Shown here one piece after another: positions 54,470 to 64,000 of a stretch of DNA of 64,000 nucleotides (the stretch's first letter is position 1; the number at the start of each line of letters is the position of its first letter). Source of the stretch: Rhododendron vialii (lineage: Eukaryota; Streptophyta; Magnoliopsida; Ericales; Ericaceae); assembly GCF_030253575.1 (NCBI RefSeq), contig NC_080566.1, positions 11,231,501 through 11,295,500 of the forward strand, given 5' to 3'. The position numbers and the translations under genes are program-made. The notes beneath the pieces are model-generated. The model ran no database searches. It was not told where the DNA came from and saw nothing but the letters and a program-made list of their open reading frames with translations.

Positions 54470-54757
54470 TTTTCGTTTTTGTACGAAATCCCTTCCCCGC
54501 CCCCCGTTCCCTTCTTTCATCCGGTCGCCGCAACTTCGGCTCATGCCGTCCGTATCTTCCCGGAGAGTTTTCGCAGCGATTTTTCGAGCTGCGAGCCAAA
54601 ATAGCCCCCTTCAGCGGGCACTCTCGGCCGCAGCCATCCCTCCAACGGGATACGGGGTCCGGCCGGCGAGACGTGGCCAAGAAAGCCAGAGATAGAGCGA
54701 GCAGTGCCCGACGGGGCAGAAAAATGGACCAAAAGAATTGAAAGCGGAGTGCCTATC

Positions 54758-54877
54758 GGGTGCGATCATACCAGCACTAATGCACCGGATCCCATCAGAA
54801 CTCCGCAGTTAAGCGTGCTTGGGCGAGAGTAGTACTAGGATGGGTGACCCCCTGGGAAGTCCTCGTGTTGCACCCCT
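54758..54877 (+). rRNA. 5S rRNA: 5S rRNA, unit 136
   Basis: Consensus gene; T6-G-T5 with GAAATCTC. Does not continue the block. Confidence 0.97.
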
Positions 54878-55164
54878 TTTTTGTTTTTGTACGAAATCTC
54901 TTCCCCGCCCCCCGTTCCCTTCTTTCATCCGGTCGCCGCAACTTCGGCTCATGCCGTCCGTATCTTCCCGGAGAGTTTTCGCAGCGATTTTTCCAGCTTC
55001 GAGCCAAAATAGCCCCGTCAGCGGGCACGTTCGGCCGCAGCCATCCCTCCAACGGGATACGGGGTCCGGCCGGCGAGACGTGGCCAAGAAAGCCAGAGAT
55101 AGAGGGAGCGGTGCCCGACGGGGCCGAAAAATGGACCAAAAGAATTGAAAGCGGAGTGCCTATC

Positions 55165-55284
55165 GGGTGCGATCATAACAGCACTAATGCACCGGATCCC
55201 ATCAGAACTCCGCAGTTAAGCGTGCTTGGGCGAGAGTAGTACTAGGATGGGTGACCCCCTGGGAAGTCCTCGTGTTGCACCCCT
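55165..55284 (+). rRNA. 5S rRNA: 5S rRNA, unit 137
   Basis: C14A; first AACAAGATAC spacer. Confidence 0.95.
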
Positions 55285-55571
55285 TTTTCGTTTTTGTACG
55301 AAATCCCTTCCCCGCCCCCCGTTCCCTTCTTTCATCCGGTCGCCGCAACTTCGGCTCATGCCGTCCGTATCTTCCCGGAGAGTTTTCGCAGCGATTTTTC
55401 CAGCTTCGAGCCAAAATAGCCCCGTCAGCGGGCACGTTCGGCCGCAGCCATCCCTCCAACAAGATACGGGGTCCGGCCGGCGAGACGTGGCCAAGAAAGA
55501 CAGAGATAGAGCGAGCGGTGCCCGACGGGGCCGAAAAATGGACCAAAAGAATTGAAAGCGGAGTGCCTATC

Positions 55572-55691
55572 GGGTGCGATCATACCAGCACTAATGCACC
55601 GGATCCCATCAGAACTCCGCAGTTAAGCGTGCTTGGGCGAGAGTAGTACTAGGATGGGTGACCCCCTGGGAAGTCCTCGTGTTGCACCCCT
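55572..55691 (+). rRNA. 5S rRNA: 5S rRNA, unit 138
   Basis: Consensus gene; TATCTTTCC spacer. Confidence 0.97.
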
Positions 55692-55978
55692 TTTTCGTTT
55701 TTGTACGAAATCCCTTCCCCGCCCCCCGTTCCCTTCTTTCATCCGGTCGCCGCAACTTCGGCTCATGCCGTCCGTATCTTTCCGGAGAGTTTTCGCAGCG
55801 ATTTTTCCAGCTTCGAGCCAAAATAGCCCCGTCAGCGGGCACGTTCGGCCGCAGCCATCCCTCCAACGGGATACGGGGTCCGGCCGGCGAGACGTGGCCA
55901 AGAAAGACAGAGATAGAGGGAGCGGTGCCCGACGGGGCCGAAAAATGTACCAAAAGAATTGAAAGCGGAGTGCCTATC

Positions 55979-56098
55979 GGGTGCGATCATACCAGCACTA
56001 ATGCACCGGATCCCATCAGAACTCCGCAGTTAAGCGTGCTTGGGCGAGAGTAGTACTAGGATGGGTGACCCCCTGGGAAGTCCTCGTGTTGCACCCCT
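55979..56098 (+). rRNA. 5S rRNA: 5S rRNA, unit 139
   Basis: Consensus gene; T6-G-T5. Confidence 0.97.
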
Positions 56099-56385
56099 TT
56101 TTTGTTTTTGTACGAAATCTCTTCCCCGCCCCCCGTTCCCTTCTTTCATCCGGTCGCCGCAACTTCGGCTCATGCCGTCCGTATCTTCCCGGAGAGTTTT
56201 CGCAGCGATTTTTCCAGCTTCGAGCCAAAATAGCCCCGTCAGCGGGCACGTTCGGCCGCAGCCATCCCTCCAACGGGATACGGGGTCCGGCCGGCGAGAC
56301 GTGGCCAAGAAAGCCAGAGATAGAGGGAGCGGTGCCCGACGGGGCCGAAAAATGGACCAAAAGAATTGAAAGCGGAGTGCCTATC

Positions 56386-56505
56386 GGGTGCGATCATAAC
56401 AGCACTAATGCACCGGATCCCATCAGAACTCCGCAGTTAAGCGTGCTTGGGCGAGAGTAGTACTAGGATGGGTGACCCCCTGGGAAGTCCTCGTGTTGCA
56501 CCCCT
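56386..56505 (+). rRNA. 5S rRNA: 5S rRNA, unit 140
   Basis: C14A. Confidence 0.95.
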
Positions 56506-56792
56506 TTTTCGTTTTTGTACGAAATCCCTTCCCCGCCCCCCGTTCCCTTCTTTCATCCGGTCGCCGCAACTTCGGCTCATGCCGTCCGTATCTTCCCGGA
56601 GAGTTTTCGCAGCGATTTTTCCAGCTTCGAGCCAAAATAGCCCCGTCAGCGGGCACGTTCGGCCGCAGCCATCCCTCCAACGGGATACGGGGTCCGGCCG
56701 GCGAGACGTGGCCAAGAAAGCCAGAGATAGAGGGAGCGGTGCCCGACGGGGCCGAAAAATGGACCAAAAGAATTGAAAGCGGAGTGCCTATC

Positions 56793-56911
56793 GGGTGCGA
56801 TCATAACAGCACTAATGCACCGGATCCCATCAGAACTCCGCAGTTAAGCGTGCTTGGGCGAGAGTAGTACTAGGATGGGTGACCCTTGGGAAGTCCTCGT
56901 GTTGCACCCCT
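56793..56911 (+). rRNA. 5S rRNA: 5S rRNA, unit 141 (119 bp, box C region altered)
   Basis: C14A, and GACCCTTGGG where others have GACCCCCTGGG: one base lost and one C changed to T just 3' of the box C core. It may lower TFIIIA binding or be unexpressed. Confidence 0.9.
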
Positions 56912-57198
56912 TTTTCGTTTTTGTACGAAATCCCTTCCCCGCCCCCCGTTCCCTTCTTTCATCCGGTCGCCGCAACTTCGGCTCATGCCGTCCGTATCTT
57001 TCCGGAGAGTTTTCGCAGCGATTTTTCCAGCTTCGAGCCAAAATAGCCCCGTCAGCGGGCACGTTCGGCCGCAGCCATCCCTCCAACGGGATACGGGGTC
57101 CGGCCGGCGAGACGTGGCCAAGAAAGACAGAGATAGAGGGAGCGGTGCCCGACGGGGCCGAAAAATGTACCAAAAGAATTGAAAGCGGAGTGCCTATC

Positions 57199-57318
57199 GG
57201 GTGCGATCATACCAGCACTAATGCACCGGATCCCATCAGAACTCCGCAGTTAAGCGTGCTTGGGCGAGAGTAGTACTAGGATGGGTGACCCCCTGGGAAG
57301 TCCTCGTGTTGCACCCCT
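57199..57318 (+). rRNA. 5S rRNA: 5S rRNA, unit 142
   Basis: Consensus gene; AACGAGATAC and GGACAAAAAG spacer marks. Confidence 0.97.
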
Positions 57319-57605
57319 TTTTCGTTTTTGTACGAAATCCCTTCCCCGCCCCCCGTTCCCTTCTTTCATCCGGTCGCCGCAACTTCGGCTCATGCCGTCC
57401 GTATCTTTCCGGAGAGTTTTCGCAGCGATTTTTCCAGCTTCGAGCCAAAATAGCCCCGTCAGCGGGCACGTTCGGCCGCAGCCATCCCTCCAACGAGATA
57501 CGGGGTCCGGCCGGCGAGACGTGGCCAAGAAAGCCAGAGATAGAGGGAGCGGTGCCCGACGGGGCCGAAAAATGGACAAAAAGAATTGAAAGCGGAGTGC
57601 CTATC

Positions 57606-57725
57606 GGGTGCGATCATACCAGCACTAATGCACCGGATCCCATCAGAACTCCGCAGTTAAGCGTGCTTGGGCGAGAGTAGTACTAGGATGGGTGACCCCC
57701 TGGGAAGTCCTCGTGTTGCACCCCT
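57606..57725 (+). rRNA. 5S rRNA: 5S rRNA, unit 143
   Basis: Consensus gene; matches 137 apart from position 14. Confidence 0.97.
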
Positions 57726-58012
57726 TTTTCGTTTTTGTACGAAATCCCTTCCCCGCCCCCCGTTCCCTTCTTTCATCCGGTCGCCGCAACTTCGGCTCAT
57801 GCCGTCCGTATCTTCCCGGAGAGTTTTCGCAGCGATTTTTCCAGCTTCGAGCCAAAATAGCCCCGTCAGCGGGCACGTTCGGCCGCAGCCATCCCTCCAA
57901 CAAGATACGGGGTCCGGCCGGCGAGACGTGGCCAAGAAAGACAGAGATAGAGCGAGCGGTGCCCGACGGGGCCGAAAAATGGACCAAAAGAATTGAAAGC
58001 GGAGTGCCTATC

Positions 58013-58132
58013 GGGTGCGATCATACCAGCACTAATGCACCGGATCCCATCAGAACTCCGCAGTTAAGCGTGCTTGGGCGAGAGTAGTACTAGGATGGGT
58101 GACCCCCTGGGAAGTCCTCGTGTTGCACCCCT
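58013..58132 (+). rRNA. 5S rRNA: 5S rRNA, unit 144
   Basis: Consensus gene (matches 138). Confidence 0.97.
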
Positions 58133-58419
58133 TTTTCGTTTTTGTACGAAATCCCTTCCCCGCCCCCCGTTCCCTTCTTTCATCCGGTCGCCGCAACTTC
58201 GGCTCATGCCGTCCGTATCTTTCCGGAGAGTTTTCGCAGCGATTTTTCCAGCTTCGAGCCAAAATAGCCCCGTCAGCGGGCACGTTCGGCCGCAGCCATC
58301 CCTCCAACGGGATACGGGGTCCGGCCGGCGAGACGTGGCCAAGAAAGACAGAGATAGAGGGAGCGGTGCCCGACGGGGCCGAAAAATGTACCAAAAGAAT
58401 TGAAAGCGGAGTGCCTATC

Positions 58420-58539
58420 GGGTGCGATCATACCAGCACTAATGCACCGGATCCCATCAGAACTCCGCAGTTAAGCGTGCTTGGGCGAGAGTAGTACTAG
58501 GATGGGTGACCCCCTGGGAAGTCCTCGTGTTGCACCCCT
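58420..58539 (+). rRNA. 5S rRNA: 5S rRNA, unit 145
   Basis: Consensus gene; T6-G-T5 (matches 139). Confidence 0.97.
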
Positions 58540-58826
58540 TTTTTGTTTTTGTACGAAATCTCTTCCCCGCCCCCCGTTCCCTTCTTTCATCCGGTCGCCG
58601 CAACTTCGGCTCATGCCGTCCGTATCTTCCCGGAGAGTTTTCGCAGCGATTTTTCCAGCTTCGAGCCAAAATAGCCCCGTCAGCGGGCACGTTCGGCCGC
58701 AGCCATCCCTCCAACGGGATACGGGGTCCGGCCGGCGAGACGTGGCCAAGAAAGCCAGAGATAGAGGGAGCGGTGCCCGACGGGGCCGAAAAATGGACCA
58801 AAAGAATTGAAAGCGGAGTGCCTATC

Positions 58827-58946
58827 GGGTGCGATCATAACAGCACTAATGCACCGGATCCCATCAGAACTCCGCAGTTAAGCGTGCTTGGGCGAGAGTA
58901 GTACTAGGATGGGTGACCCCCTGGGAAGTCCTCGTGTTGCACCCCT
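58827..58946 (+). rRNA. 5S rRNA: 5S rRNA, unit 146
   Basis: C14A (matches 140). Confidence 0.95.
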
Positions 58947-59233
58947 TTTTCGTTTTTGTACGAAATCCCTTCCCCGCCCCCCGTTCCCTTCTTTCATCCG
59001 GTCGCCGCAACTTCGGCTCATGCCGTCCGTATCTTCCCGGAGAGTTTTCGCAGCGATTTTTCCAGCTTCGAGCCAAAATAGCCCCGTCAGCGGGCACGTT
59101 CGGCCGCAGCCATCCCTCCAACGGGATACGGGGTCCGGCCGGCGAGACGTGGCCAAGAAAGCCAGAGATAGAGGGAGCGGTGCCCGACGGGGCCGAAAAA
59201 TGGACCAAAAGAATTGAAAGCGGAGTGCCTATC

Positions 59234-59352
59234 GGGTGCGATCATAACAGCACTAATGCACCGGATCCCATCAGAACTCCGCAGTTAAGCGTGCTTGGGC
59301 GAGAGTAGTACTAGGATGGGTGACCCTTGGGAAGTCCTCGTGTTGCACCCCT
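59234..59352 (+). rRNA. 5S rRNA: 5S rRNA, unit 147 (119 bp, box C region altered)
   Basis: C14A and the same GACCCTTGGG form as unit 141. Confidence 0.9.
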
Positions 59353-59639
59353 TTTTCGTTTTTGTACGAAATCCCTTCCCCGCCCCCCGTTCCCTTCTTT
59401 CATCCGGTCGCCGCAACTTCGGCTCATGCCGTCCGTATCTTTCCGGAGAGTTTTCGCAGCGATTTTTCCAGCTTCGAGCCAAAATAGCCCCGTCAGCGGG
59501 CACGTTCGGCCGCAGCCATCCCTCCAACGGGATACGGGGTCCGGCCGGCGAGACGTGGCCAAGAAAGACAGAGATAGAGGGAGCGGTGCCCGACGGGGCC
59601 GAAAAATGTACCAAAAGAATTGAAAGCGGAGTGCCTATC

Positions 59640-59759
59640 GGGTGCGATCATACCAGCACTAATGCACCGGATCCCATCAGAACTCCGCAGTTAAGCGTGC
59701 TTGGGCGAGAGTAGTACTAGGATGGGTGACCCCCTGGGAAGTCCTCGTGTTGCACCCCT
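59640..59759 (+). rRNA. 5S rRNA: 5S rRNA, unit 148
   Basis: Consensus gene (matches 142). Confidence 0.97.
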
Positions 59760-60046
59760 TTTTCGTTTTTGTACGAAATCCCTTCCCCGCCCCCCGTTCC
59801 CTTCTTTCATCCGGTCGCCGCAACTTCGGCTCATGCCGTCCGTATCTTTCCGGAGAGTTTTCGCAGCGATTTTTCCAGCTTCGAGCCAAAATAGCCCCGT
59901 CAGCGGGCACGTTCGGCCGCAGCCATCCCTCCAACGAGATACGGGGTCCGGCCGGCGAGACGTGGCCAAGAAAGCCAGAGATAGAGGGAGCGGTGCCCGA
60001 CGGGGCCGAAAAATGGACAAAAAGAATTGAAAGCGGAGTGCCTATC

Positions 60047-60166
60047 GGGTGCGATCATACCAGCACTAATGCACCGGATCCCATCAGAACTCCGCAGTTA
60101 AGCGTGCTTGGGCGAGAGTAGTACTAGGATGGGTGACCCCCTGGAAAGTCCTCGTGTTGCACCCCT
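60047..60166 (+). rRNA. 5S rRNA: 5S rRNA, unit 149
   Basis: G99A (unique); T6-G-T5. Otherwise like units 112 and 134. Confidence 0.95.
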
Positions 60167-60453
60167 TTTTTGTTTTTGTACGAAATCCCTTCCCCGCCCC
60201 CCGTTCCCTTCTTTCATCCGGTCGCCGCAACTTCGGCTCATGCCGTCCGTATCTTCCCGGAGAGTTTTCGCAGCGATTTTTCCAGCTTCGAGCCAAAATA
60301 GCCCCGTCAGCGGGCACGTTCGGCCGCAGCCATCCCTCCAACGGGATACGGGGTCCGGCCGGCGAGACGTGGCCAAGAAAGCCAGAGATAGAGGGAGCGG
60401 TGCCCGACGGGGCCGAAAAATGGACCAAAAGAATTGAAAGCGGAGTGCCTATC

Positions 60454-60573
60454 GGGTGCGATCATAACAGCACTAATGCACCGGATCCCATCAGAACTCC
60501 GCAGTTAAGCGTGCTTGGGCGAGAGTAGTACTAGGATGGGTGACCCCCTGGGAAGTCCTCGTGTTGCACCCCT
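60454..60573 (+). rRNA. 5S rRNA: 5S rRNA, unit 150
   Basis: C14A, 408-bp unit like 113 and 135. Confidence 0.95.
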
Positions 60574-60861
60574 TTTTCGTTTTTGTACGAAATCCCTTCC
60601 CCGCCCCCCGTTCCCTTCTTTCATCCGGTCGCCGCAACTTCGGCTCATGCCGTCCGTATCTTCCCGGAGAGTTTTCGCAGCGATTTTTCGAGCTGCGAGC
60701 CAAAATAGCCCCCTTCAGCGGGCACTCTCGGCCGCAGCCATCCCTCCAACGGGATACGGGGTCCGGCCGGCGAGACGTGGCCAAGAAAGCCAGAGATAGA
60801 GCGAGCAGTGCCCGACGGGGCAGAAAAATGGACCAAAAGAATTGAAAGCGGAGTGCCTATC

Positions 60862-60981
60862 GGGTGCGATCATACCAGCACTAATGCACCGGATCCCATC
60901 AGAACTCCGCAGTTAAGCGTGCTTGGGCGAGAGTAGTACTAGGATGGGTGACCCCCTGGGAAGTCCTCGTGTTGCACCCCT
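60862..60981 (+). rRNA. 5S rRNA: 5S rRNA, unit 151
   Basis: Consensus gene, 408-bp unit; the only place where two 408-bp units adjoin. Confidence 0.97.
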
Positions 60982-61269
60982 TTTTCGTTTTTGTACGAAA
61001 TCCCTTCCCCGCCCCCCGTTCCCTTCTTTCATCCGGTCGCCGCAACTTCGGCTCATTCCGTCCGTATCTTCCCGGAGAGTTTTCGCAGCGATTTTTCGAG
61101 CTGCGAGCCAAAATAGCCCCCTTCAGCGGGCACTCTCGGCCGTAGCCATCCCTCCAACGGGATACGGGGTCCGGCCGGCGAGACGTGGCCAAGAAAGCCA
61201 GAGATAGAGCGAGCGGTGCCCGACGGGGCAGAAAAATGGACCAAAAGAATTGAAAGCGGAGTGCCTATC

Positions 61270-61389
61270 GGGTGCGATCATACCAGCACTAATGCACCGG
61301 ATCCCATCAGAACTCCGCAGTTAAGCGTGCTTGGGCGAGAGTAGTACTAGGATGGGTGACCCCCTGGGAAGTCCTCGTGTTGCACCCCT
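61270..61389 (+). rRNA. 5S rRNA: 5S rRNA, unit 152
   Basis: Consensus gene; AACAAGATAC spacer. Confidence 0.97.
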
Positions 61390-61676
61390 TTTTCGTTTTT
61401 GTACGAAATCCCTTCCCCGCCCCCCGTTCCCTTCTTTCATCCGGTCGCCGCAACTTCGGCTCATGCCGTCCGTATCTTCCCGGAGAGTTTTCGCAGCGAT
61501 TTTTCCAGCTTCGAGCCAAAATAGCCCCGTCAGCGGGCACGTTCGGCCGCAGCCATCCCTCCAACAAGATACGGGGTCCGGCCGGCGAGACGTGGCCAAG
61601 AAAGACAGAGATAGAGCGAGCGGTGCCCGACGGGGCCGAAAAATGGACCAAAAGAATTGAAAGCGGAGTGCCTATC

Positions 61677-61796
61677 GGGTGCGATCATACCAGCACTAAT
61701 GCACCGGATCCCATCAGAACTCCGCAGTTAAGCGTGCTTGGGCGAGAGTAGTACTAGGATGGGTGACCCCCTGGGAAGTCCTCGTGTTGCACCCCT
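61677..61796 (+). rRNA. 5S rRNA: 5S rRNA, unit 153
   Basis: Consensus gene; TATCTTTCC spacer. Confidence 0.97.
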
Positions 61797-62083
61797 TTTT
61801 CGTTTTTGTACGAAATCCCTTCCCCGCCCCCCGTTCCCTTCTTTCATCCGGTCGCCGCAACTTCGGCTCATGCCGTCCGTATCTTTCCGGAGAGTTTTCG
61901 CAGCGATTTTTCCAGCTTCGAGCCAAAATAGCCCCGTCAGCGGGCACGTTCGGCCGCAGCCATCCCTCCAACGGGATACGGGGTCCGGCCGGCGAGACGT
62001 GGCCAAGAAAGACAGAGATAGAGGGAGCGGTGCCCGACGGGGCCGAAAAATGTACCAAAAGAATTGAAAGCGGAGTGCCTATC

Positions 62084-62203
62084 GGGTGCGATCATACCAG
62101 CACTAATGCACCGGATCCCATCAGAACTCCGCAGTTAAGCGTGCTTGGGCGAGAGTAGTACTAGGATGGGTGACCCCCTGGGAAGTCCTCGTGTTGCACC
62201 CCT
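62084..62203 (+). rRNA. 5S rRNA: 5S rRNA, unit 154
   Basis: Consensus gene; T6-G-T5. Confidence 0.97.
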
Positions 62204-62490
62204 TTTTTGTTTTTGTACGAAATCTCTTCCCCGCCCCCCGTTCCCTTCTTTCATCCGGTCGCCGCAACTTCGGCTCATGCCGTCCGTATCTTCCCGGAGA
62301 GTTTTCGCAGCGATTTTTCCAGCTTCGAGCCAAAATAGCCCCGTCAGCGGGCACGTTCGGCCGCAGCCATCCCTCCAACGGGATACGGGGTCCGGCCGGC
62401 GAGACGTGGCCAAGAAAGCCAGAGATAGAGGGAGCGGTGCCCGACGGGGCCGAAAAATGGACCAAAAGAATTGAAAGCGGAGTGCCTATC

Positions 62491-62610
62491 GGGTGCGATC
62501 ATAACAGCACTAATGCACCGGATCCCATCAGAACTCCGCAGTTAAGCGTGCTTGGGCGAGAGTAGTACTAGGATGGGTGACCCCCTGGGAAGTCCTCGTG
62601 TTGCACCCCT
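62491..62610 (+). rRNA. 5S rRNA: 5S rRNA, unit 155
   Basis: C14A; AACAAGATAC spacer. Confidence 0.95.
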
Positions 62611-62897
62611 TTTTCGTTTTTGTACGAAATCCCTTCCCCGCCCCCCGTTCCCTTCTTTCATCCGGTCGCCGCAACTTCGGCTCATGCCGTCCGTATCTTC
62701 CCGGAGAGTTTTCGCAGCGATTTTTCCAGCTTCGAGCCAAAATAGCCCCGTCAGCGGGCACGTTCGGCCGCAGCCATCCCTCCAACAAGATACGGGGTCC
62801 GGCCGGCGAGACGTGGCCAAGAAAGACAGAGATAGAGCGAGCGGTGCCCGACGGGGCCGAAAAATGGACCAAAAGAATTGAAAGCGGAGTGCCTATC

Positions 62898-63017
62898 GGG
62901 TGCGATCATACCAGCACTAATGCACCGGATCCCATCAGAACTCCGCAGTTAAGCGTGCTTGGGCGAGAGTAGTACTAGGATGGGTGACCCCCTGGGAAGT
63001 CCTCGTGTTGCACCCCT
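62898..63017 (+). rRNA. 5S rRNA: 5S rRNA, unit 156
   Basis: Consensus gene; TATCTTTCC spacer. Confidence 0.97.
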
Positions 63018-63304
63018 TTTTCGTTTTTGTACGAAATCCCTTCCCCGCCCCCCGTTCCCTTCTTTCATCCGGTCGCCGCAACTTCGGCTCATGCCGTCCG
63101 TATCTTTCCGGAGAGTTTTCGCAGCGATTTTTCCAGCTTCGAGCCAAAATAGCCCCGTCAGCGGGCACGTTCGGCCGCAGCCATCCCTCCAACGGGATAC
63201 GGGGTCCGGCCGGCGAGACGTGGCCAAGAAAGACAGAGATAGAGGGAGCGGTGCCCGACGGGGCCGAAAAATGTACCAAAAGAATTGAAAGCGGAGTGCC
63301 TATC

Positions 63305-63424
63305 GGGTGCGATCATACCAGCACTAATGCACCGGATCCCATCAGAACTCCGCAGTTAAGCGTGCTTGGGCGAGAGTAGTACTAGGATGGGTGACCCCCT
63401 GGGAAGTCCTCGTGTTGCACCCCT
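63305..63424 (+). rRNA. 5S rRNA: 5S rRNA, unit 157
   Basis: Consensus gene; T6-G-T5. Confidence 0.97.
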
Positions 63425-63711
63425 TTTTTGTTTTTGTACGAAATCTCTTCCCCGCCCCCCGTTCCCTTCTTTCATCCGGTCGCCGCAACTTCGGCTCATG
63501 CCGTCCGTATCTTCCCGGAGAGTTTTCGCAGCGATTTTTCCAGCTTCGAGCCAAAATAGCCCCGTCAGCGGGCACGTTCGGCCGCAGCCATCCCTCCAAC
63601 GGGATACGGGGTCCGGCCGGCGAGACGTGGCCAAGAAAGCCAGAGATAGAGGGAGCGGTGCCCGACGGGGCCGAAAAATGGACCAAAAGAATTGAAAGCG
63701 GAGTGCCTATC

Positions 63712-63831
63712 GGGTGCGATCATAACAGCACTAATGCACCGGATCCCATCAGAACTCCGCAGTTAAGCGTGCTTGGGCGAGAGTAGTACTAGGATGGGTG
63801 ACCCCCTGGGAAGTCCTCGTGTTGCACCCCT
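63712..63831 (+). rRNA. 5S rRNA: 5S rRNA, unit 158 (last; spacer cut by window end)
   Basis: C14A; complete gene. Its spacer is cut at 64000. Confidence 0.95.
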
Positions 63832-64000
63832 TTTTCGTTTTTGTACGAAATCCCTTCCCCGCCCCCCGTTCCCTTCTTTCATCCGGTCGCCGCAACTTCG
63901 GCTCATGCCGTCCGTATCTTCCCGGAGAGTTTTCGCAGCGATTTTTCCAGCTTCGAGCCAAAATAGCCCCGTCAGCGGGCACGTTCGGCCGCAGCCATCC

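Larger units (their letters stand above)
36846..54757 (+). repeat. 22-unit (8,956 bp) tandem duplication, units 92-113 and 114-135
   Basis: 36846-45801 and 45802-54757 are adjacent and each exactly 8,956 bp. All 22 units correspond in order, including the private marks: 408-bp units at places 3 and 22, CTTTCGGG flanks, ACGTGGGCAAG spacers, CAACTGGATAC, GGACAAAAAG, six-T terminators and C14A genes. Translations in several frames of both copies showed no difference. This is either a very recent event or an assembly duplicate. Confidence 0.92.
55165..60046 (+). repeat. 6-unit (2,441 bp) tandem duplication, units 137-142 and 143-148
   Basis: 55165-57605 and 57606-60046 match unit by unit, including the AACAAGATAC spacer (137, 143), the one-base-short genes (141, 147) and AACGAGATAC (142, 148). 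Unit 137 has C14A and unit 143 does not, so the exchange point lies after gene position 14. Confidence 0.9.
61270..63711 (+). repeat. 3-unit (1,221 bp) tandem duplication, units 152-154 and 155-157
   Basis: The AACAAGATAC, TATCTTTCC and six-T units follow each other twice, 1,221 bp apart, and match units 137-139 and 143-145. Again only the second copy's first gene (155) has C14A. Whether unit 158 starts a third copy cannot be told, because the diagnostic site lies just beyond the window. Confidence 0.87.
1..64000 (+). repeat. 5S rDNA tandem array, 158 gene copies
   Basis: The whole window is a head-to-tail array of 5S rRNA gene plus spacer. Start-to-start distances of all 157 intervals are 406, 407, 408, 411, 397 or 398 bp and add up exactly to the span from the inferred start of unit 1 (20 bp left of the window) to 63712. 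All genes point the same way. No interval is long enough to hold an insertion. The window opens at gene position +21 and closes inside a spacer, so the array continues on both sides. Repeats of this size and arrangement are typical of plant 5S loci, usually heterochromatic and heavily methylated; that state is not visible here. Confidence 0.98.
30933..64000 (+). repeat. Domain C: homogeneous 5S block, units 78-158
   Basis: From inside unit 77 onward nearly all spacers carry GCCGTCCGTATC and CCAGCTTCGAG. Units are 407 bp except ten 408-bp units (78, 85, 91, 94, 113, 116, 135, 150, 151 among them) and two 406-bp units with a short gene (141, 147). The genes are almost all the consensus; the recurrent exceptions are C14A (20 units), a one-base-short gene (2 units) and G99A (unit 149). 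Three spacer sub-types (a TCTTTCC type, a six-T terminator type and a filler) cycle with a period of three units in 31,960-39,695. Confidence 0.93.

Noticed and set aside
1-64000. CRISPR array
   Set aside because: Units are about 400 bp and the parts between the genes are near-identical rather than unique; the repeat is a plant 5S rRNA gene.
1-64000. Cassandra-type element carrying 5S-like sequence, or another LTR element
   Set aside because: No terminal repeats, primer-binding site, polypurine tract or target duplication; spacing and single orientation fit a true 5S rDNA array.
1-64000. A new protein-coding or defence-type system
   Set aside because: Every interval is accounted for by 5S gene plus spacer with no room for other genes.
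1-64000. Naming the plant genus from the spacer
   Set aside because: 5S spacers diverge quickly and I do not recognise this one; only a non-grass angiosperm, probably a eudicot, is supported. A search of plant 5S spacers with one unit would settle it.

Overview
The window is one uninterrupted tandem array of nuclear 5S ribosomal RNA genes. All copies are head-to-tail and on the + strand. I place 158 gene copies: one cut by the left edge (1-100) and 157 complete, the last at 63712-63831. Each unit is a 119-120 bp gene plus a GC-rich spacer. The 157 measurable unit lengths fall in seven classes: 406 (7 units), 407 (108), 408 (12), 411 (9), 397 (20) and 398 (1). There is no protein gene, tRNA, mobile element or other inserted DNA. 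The array runs off both edges.

Organism: a flowering plant. The gene has the angiosperm 5S form (GGGTGCGATC start, GTTAAGCGTGCTTGG box A, ATGGGTGACC core). It has TAATGCACC and CTCCGCAG where grasses usually have TAAAGCACC and CTCCGAAG, so a eudicot or another non-grass angiosperm is likely. I cannot name the species from the spacer.

Layout: three domains differ in gene and spacer. Domain A (1 to about 14,140; units 1-35) has A55G inside box A in every gene and G instead of C at -1. Domain B (to about 30,930; units 36-77) has canonical box A and -1 C, with interleaved 407, 411, 408 and 397 bp units. Domain C (to the end; units 78-158) has canonical genes with a distinct spacer (GCCGTCCGTATC and CCAGCTTCGAG). 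Both switches fall inside a single hybrid unit: the spacer of unit 35 and the unit-77 gene/spacer.

On top of the unit repeat lies a nested set of tandem block duplications: 2 units (813, 819 bp), 3 units (1,221, 1,226 bp), 6 units (2,441 bp), 15 units (6,027 bp) and 22 units (8,956 bp). Some copies look identical and others carry a few private changes. This is the footprint of repeated unequal exchange or gene conversion.

Function: the genes are transcribed by RNA polymerase III from an internal promoter (box A, IE, box C, bound by TFIIIA) helped by short upstream positions, and end at T-runs. The product joins the large ribosomal subunit. Genes of domains B and C look competent; domain A looks like a divergent, possibly weakly used or silent block. 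Variant numbers below count from the first G of each gene as +1, against the commonest sequence in domains B and C. They were read by eye, so a rare missed change is possible.
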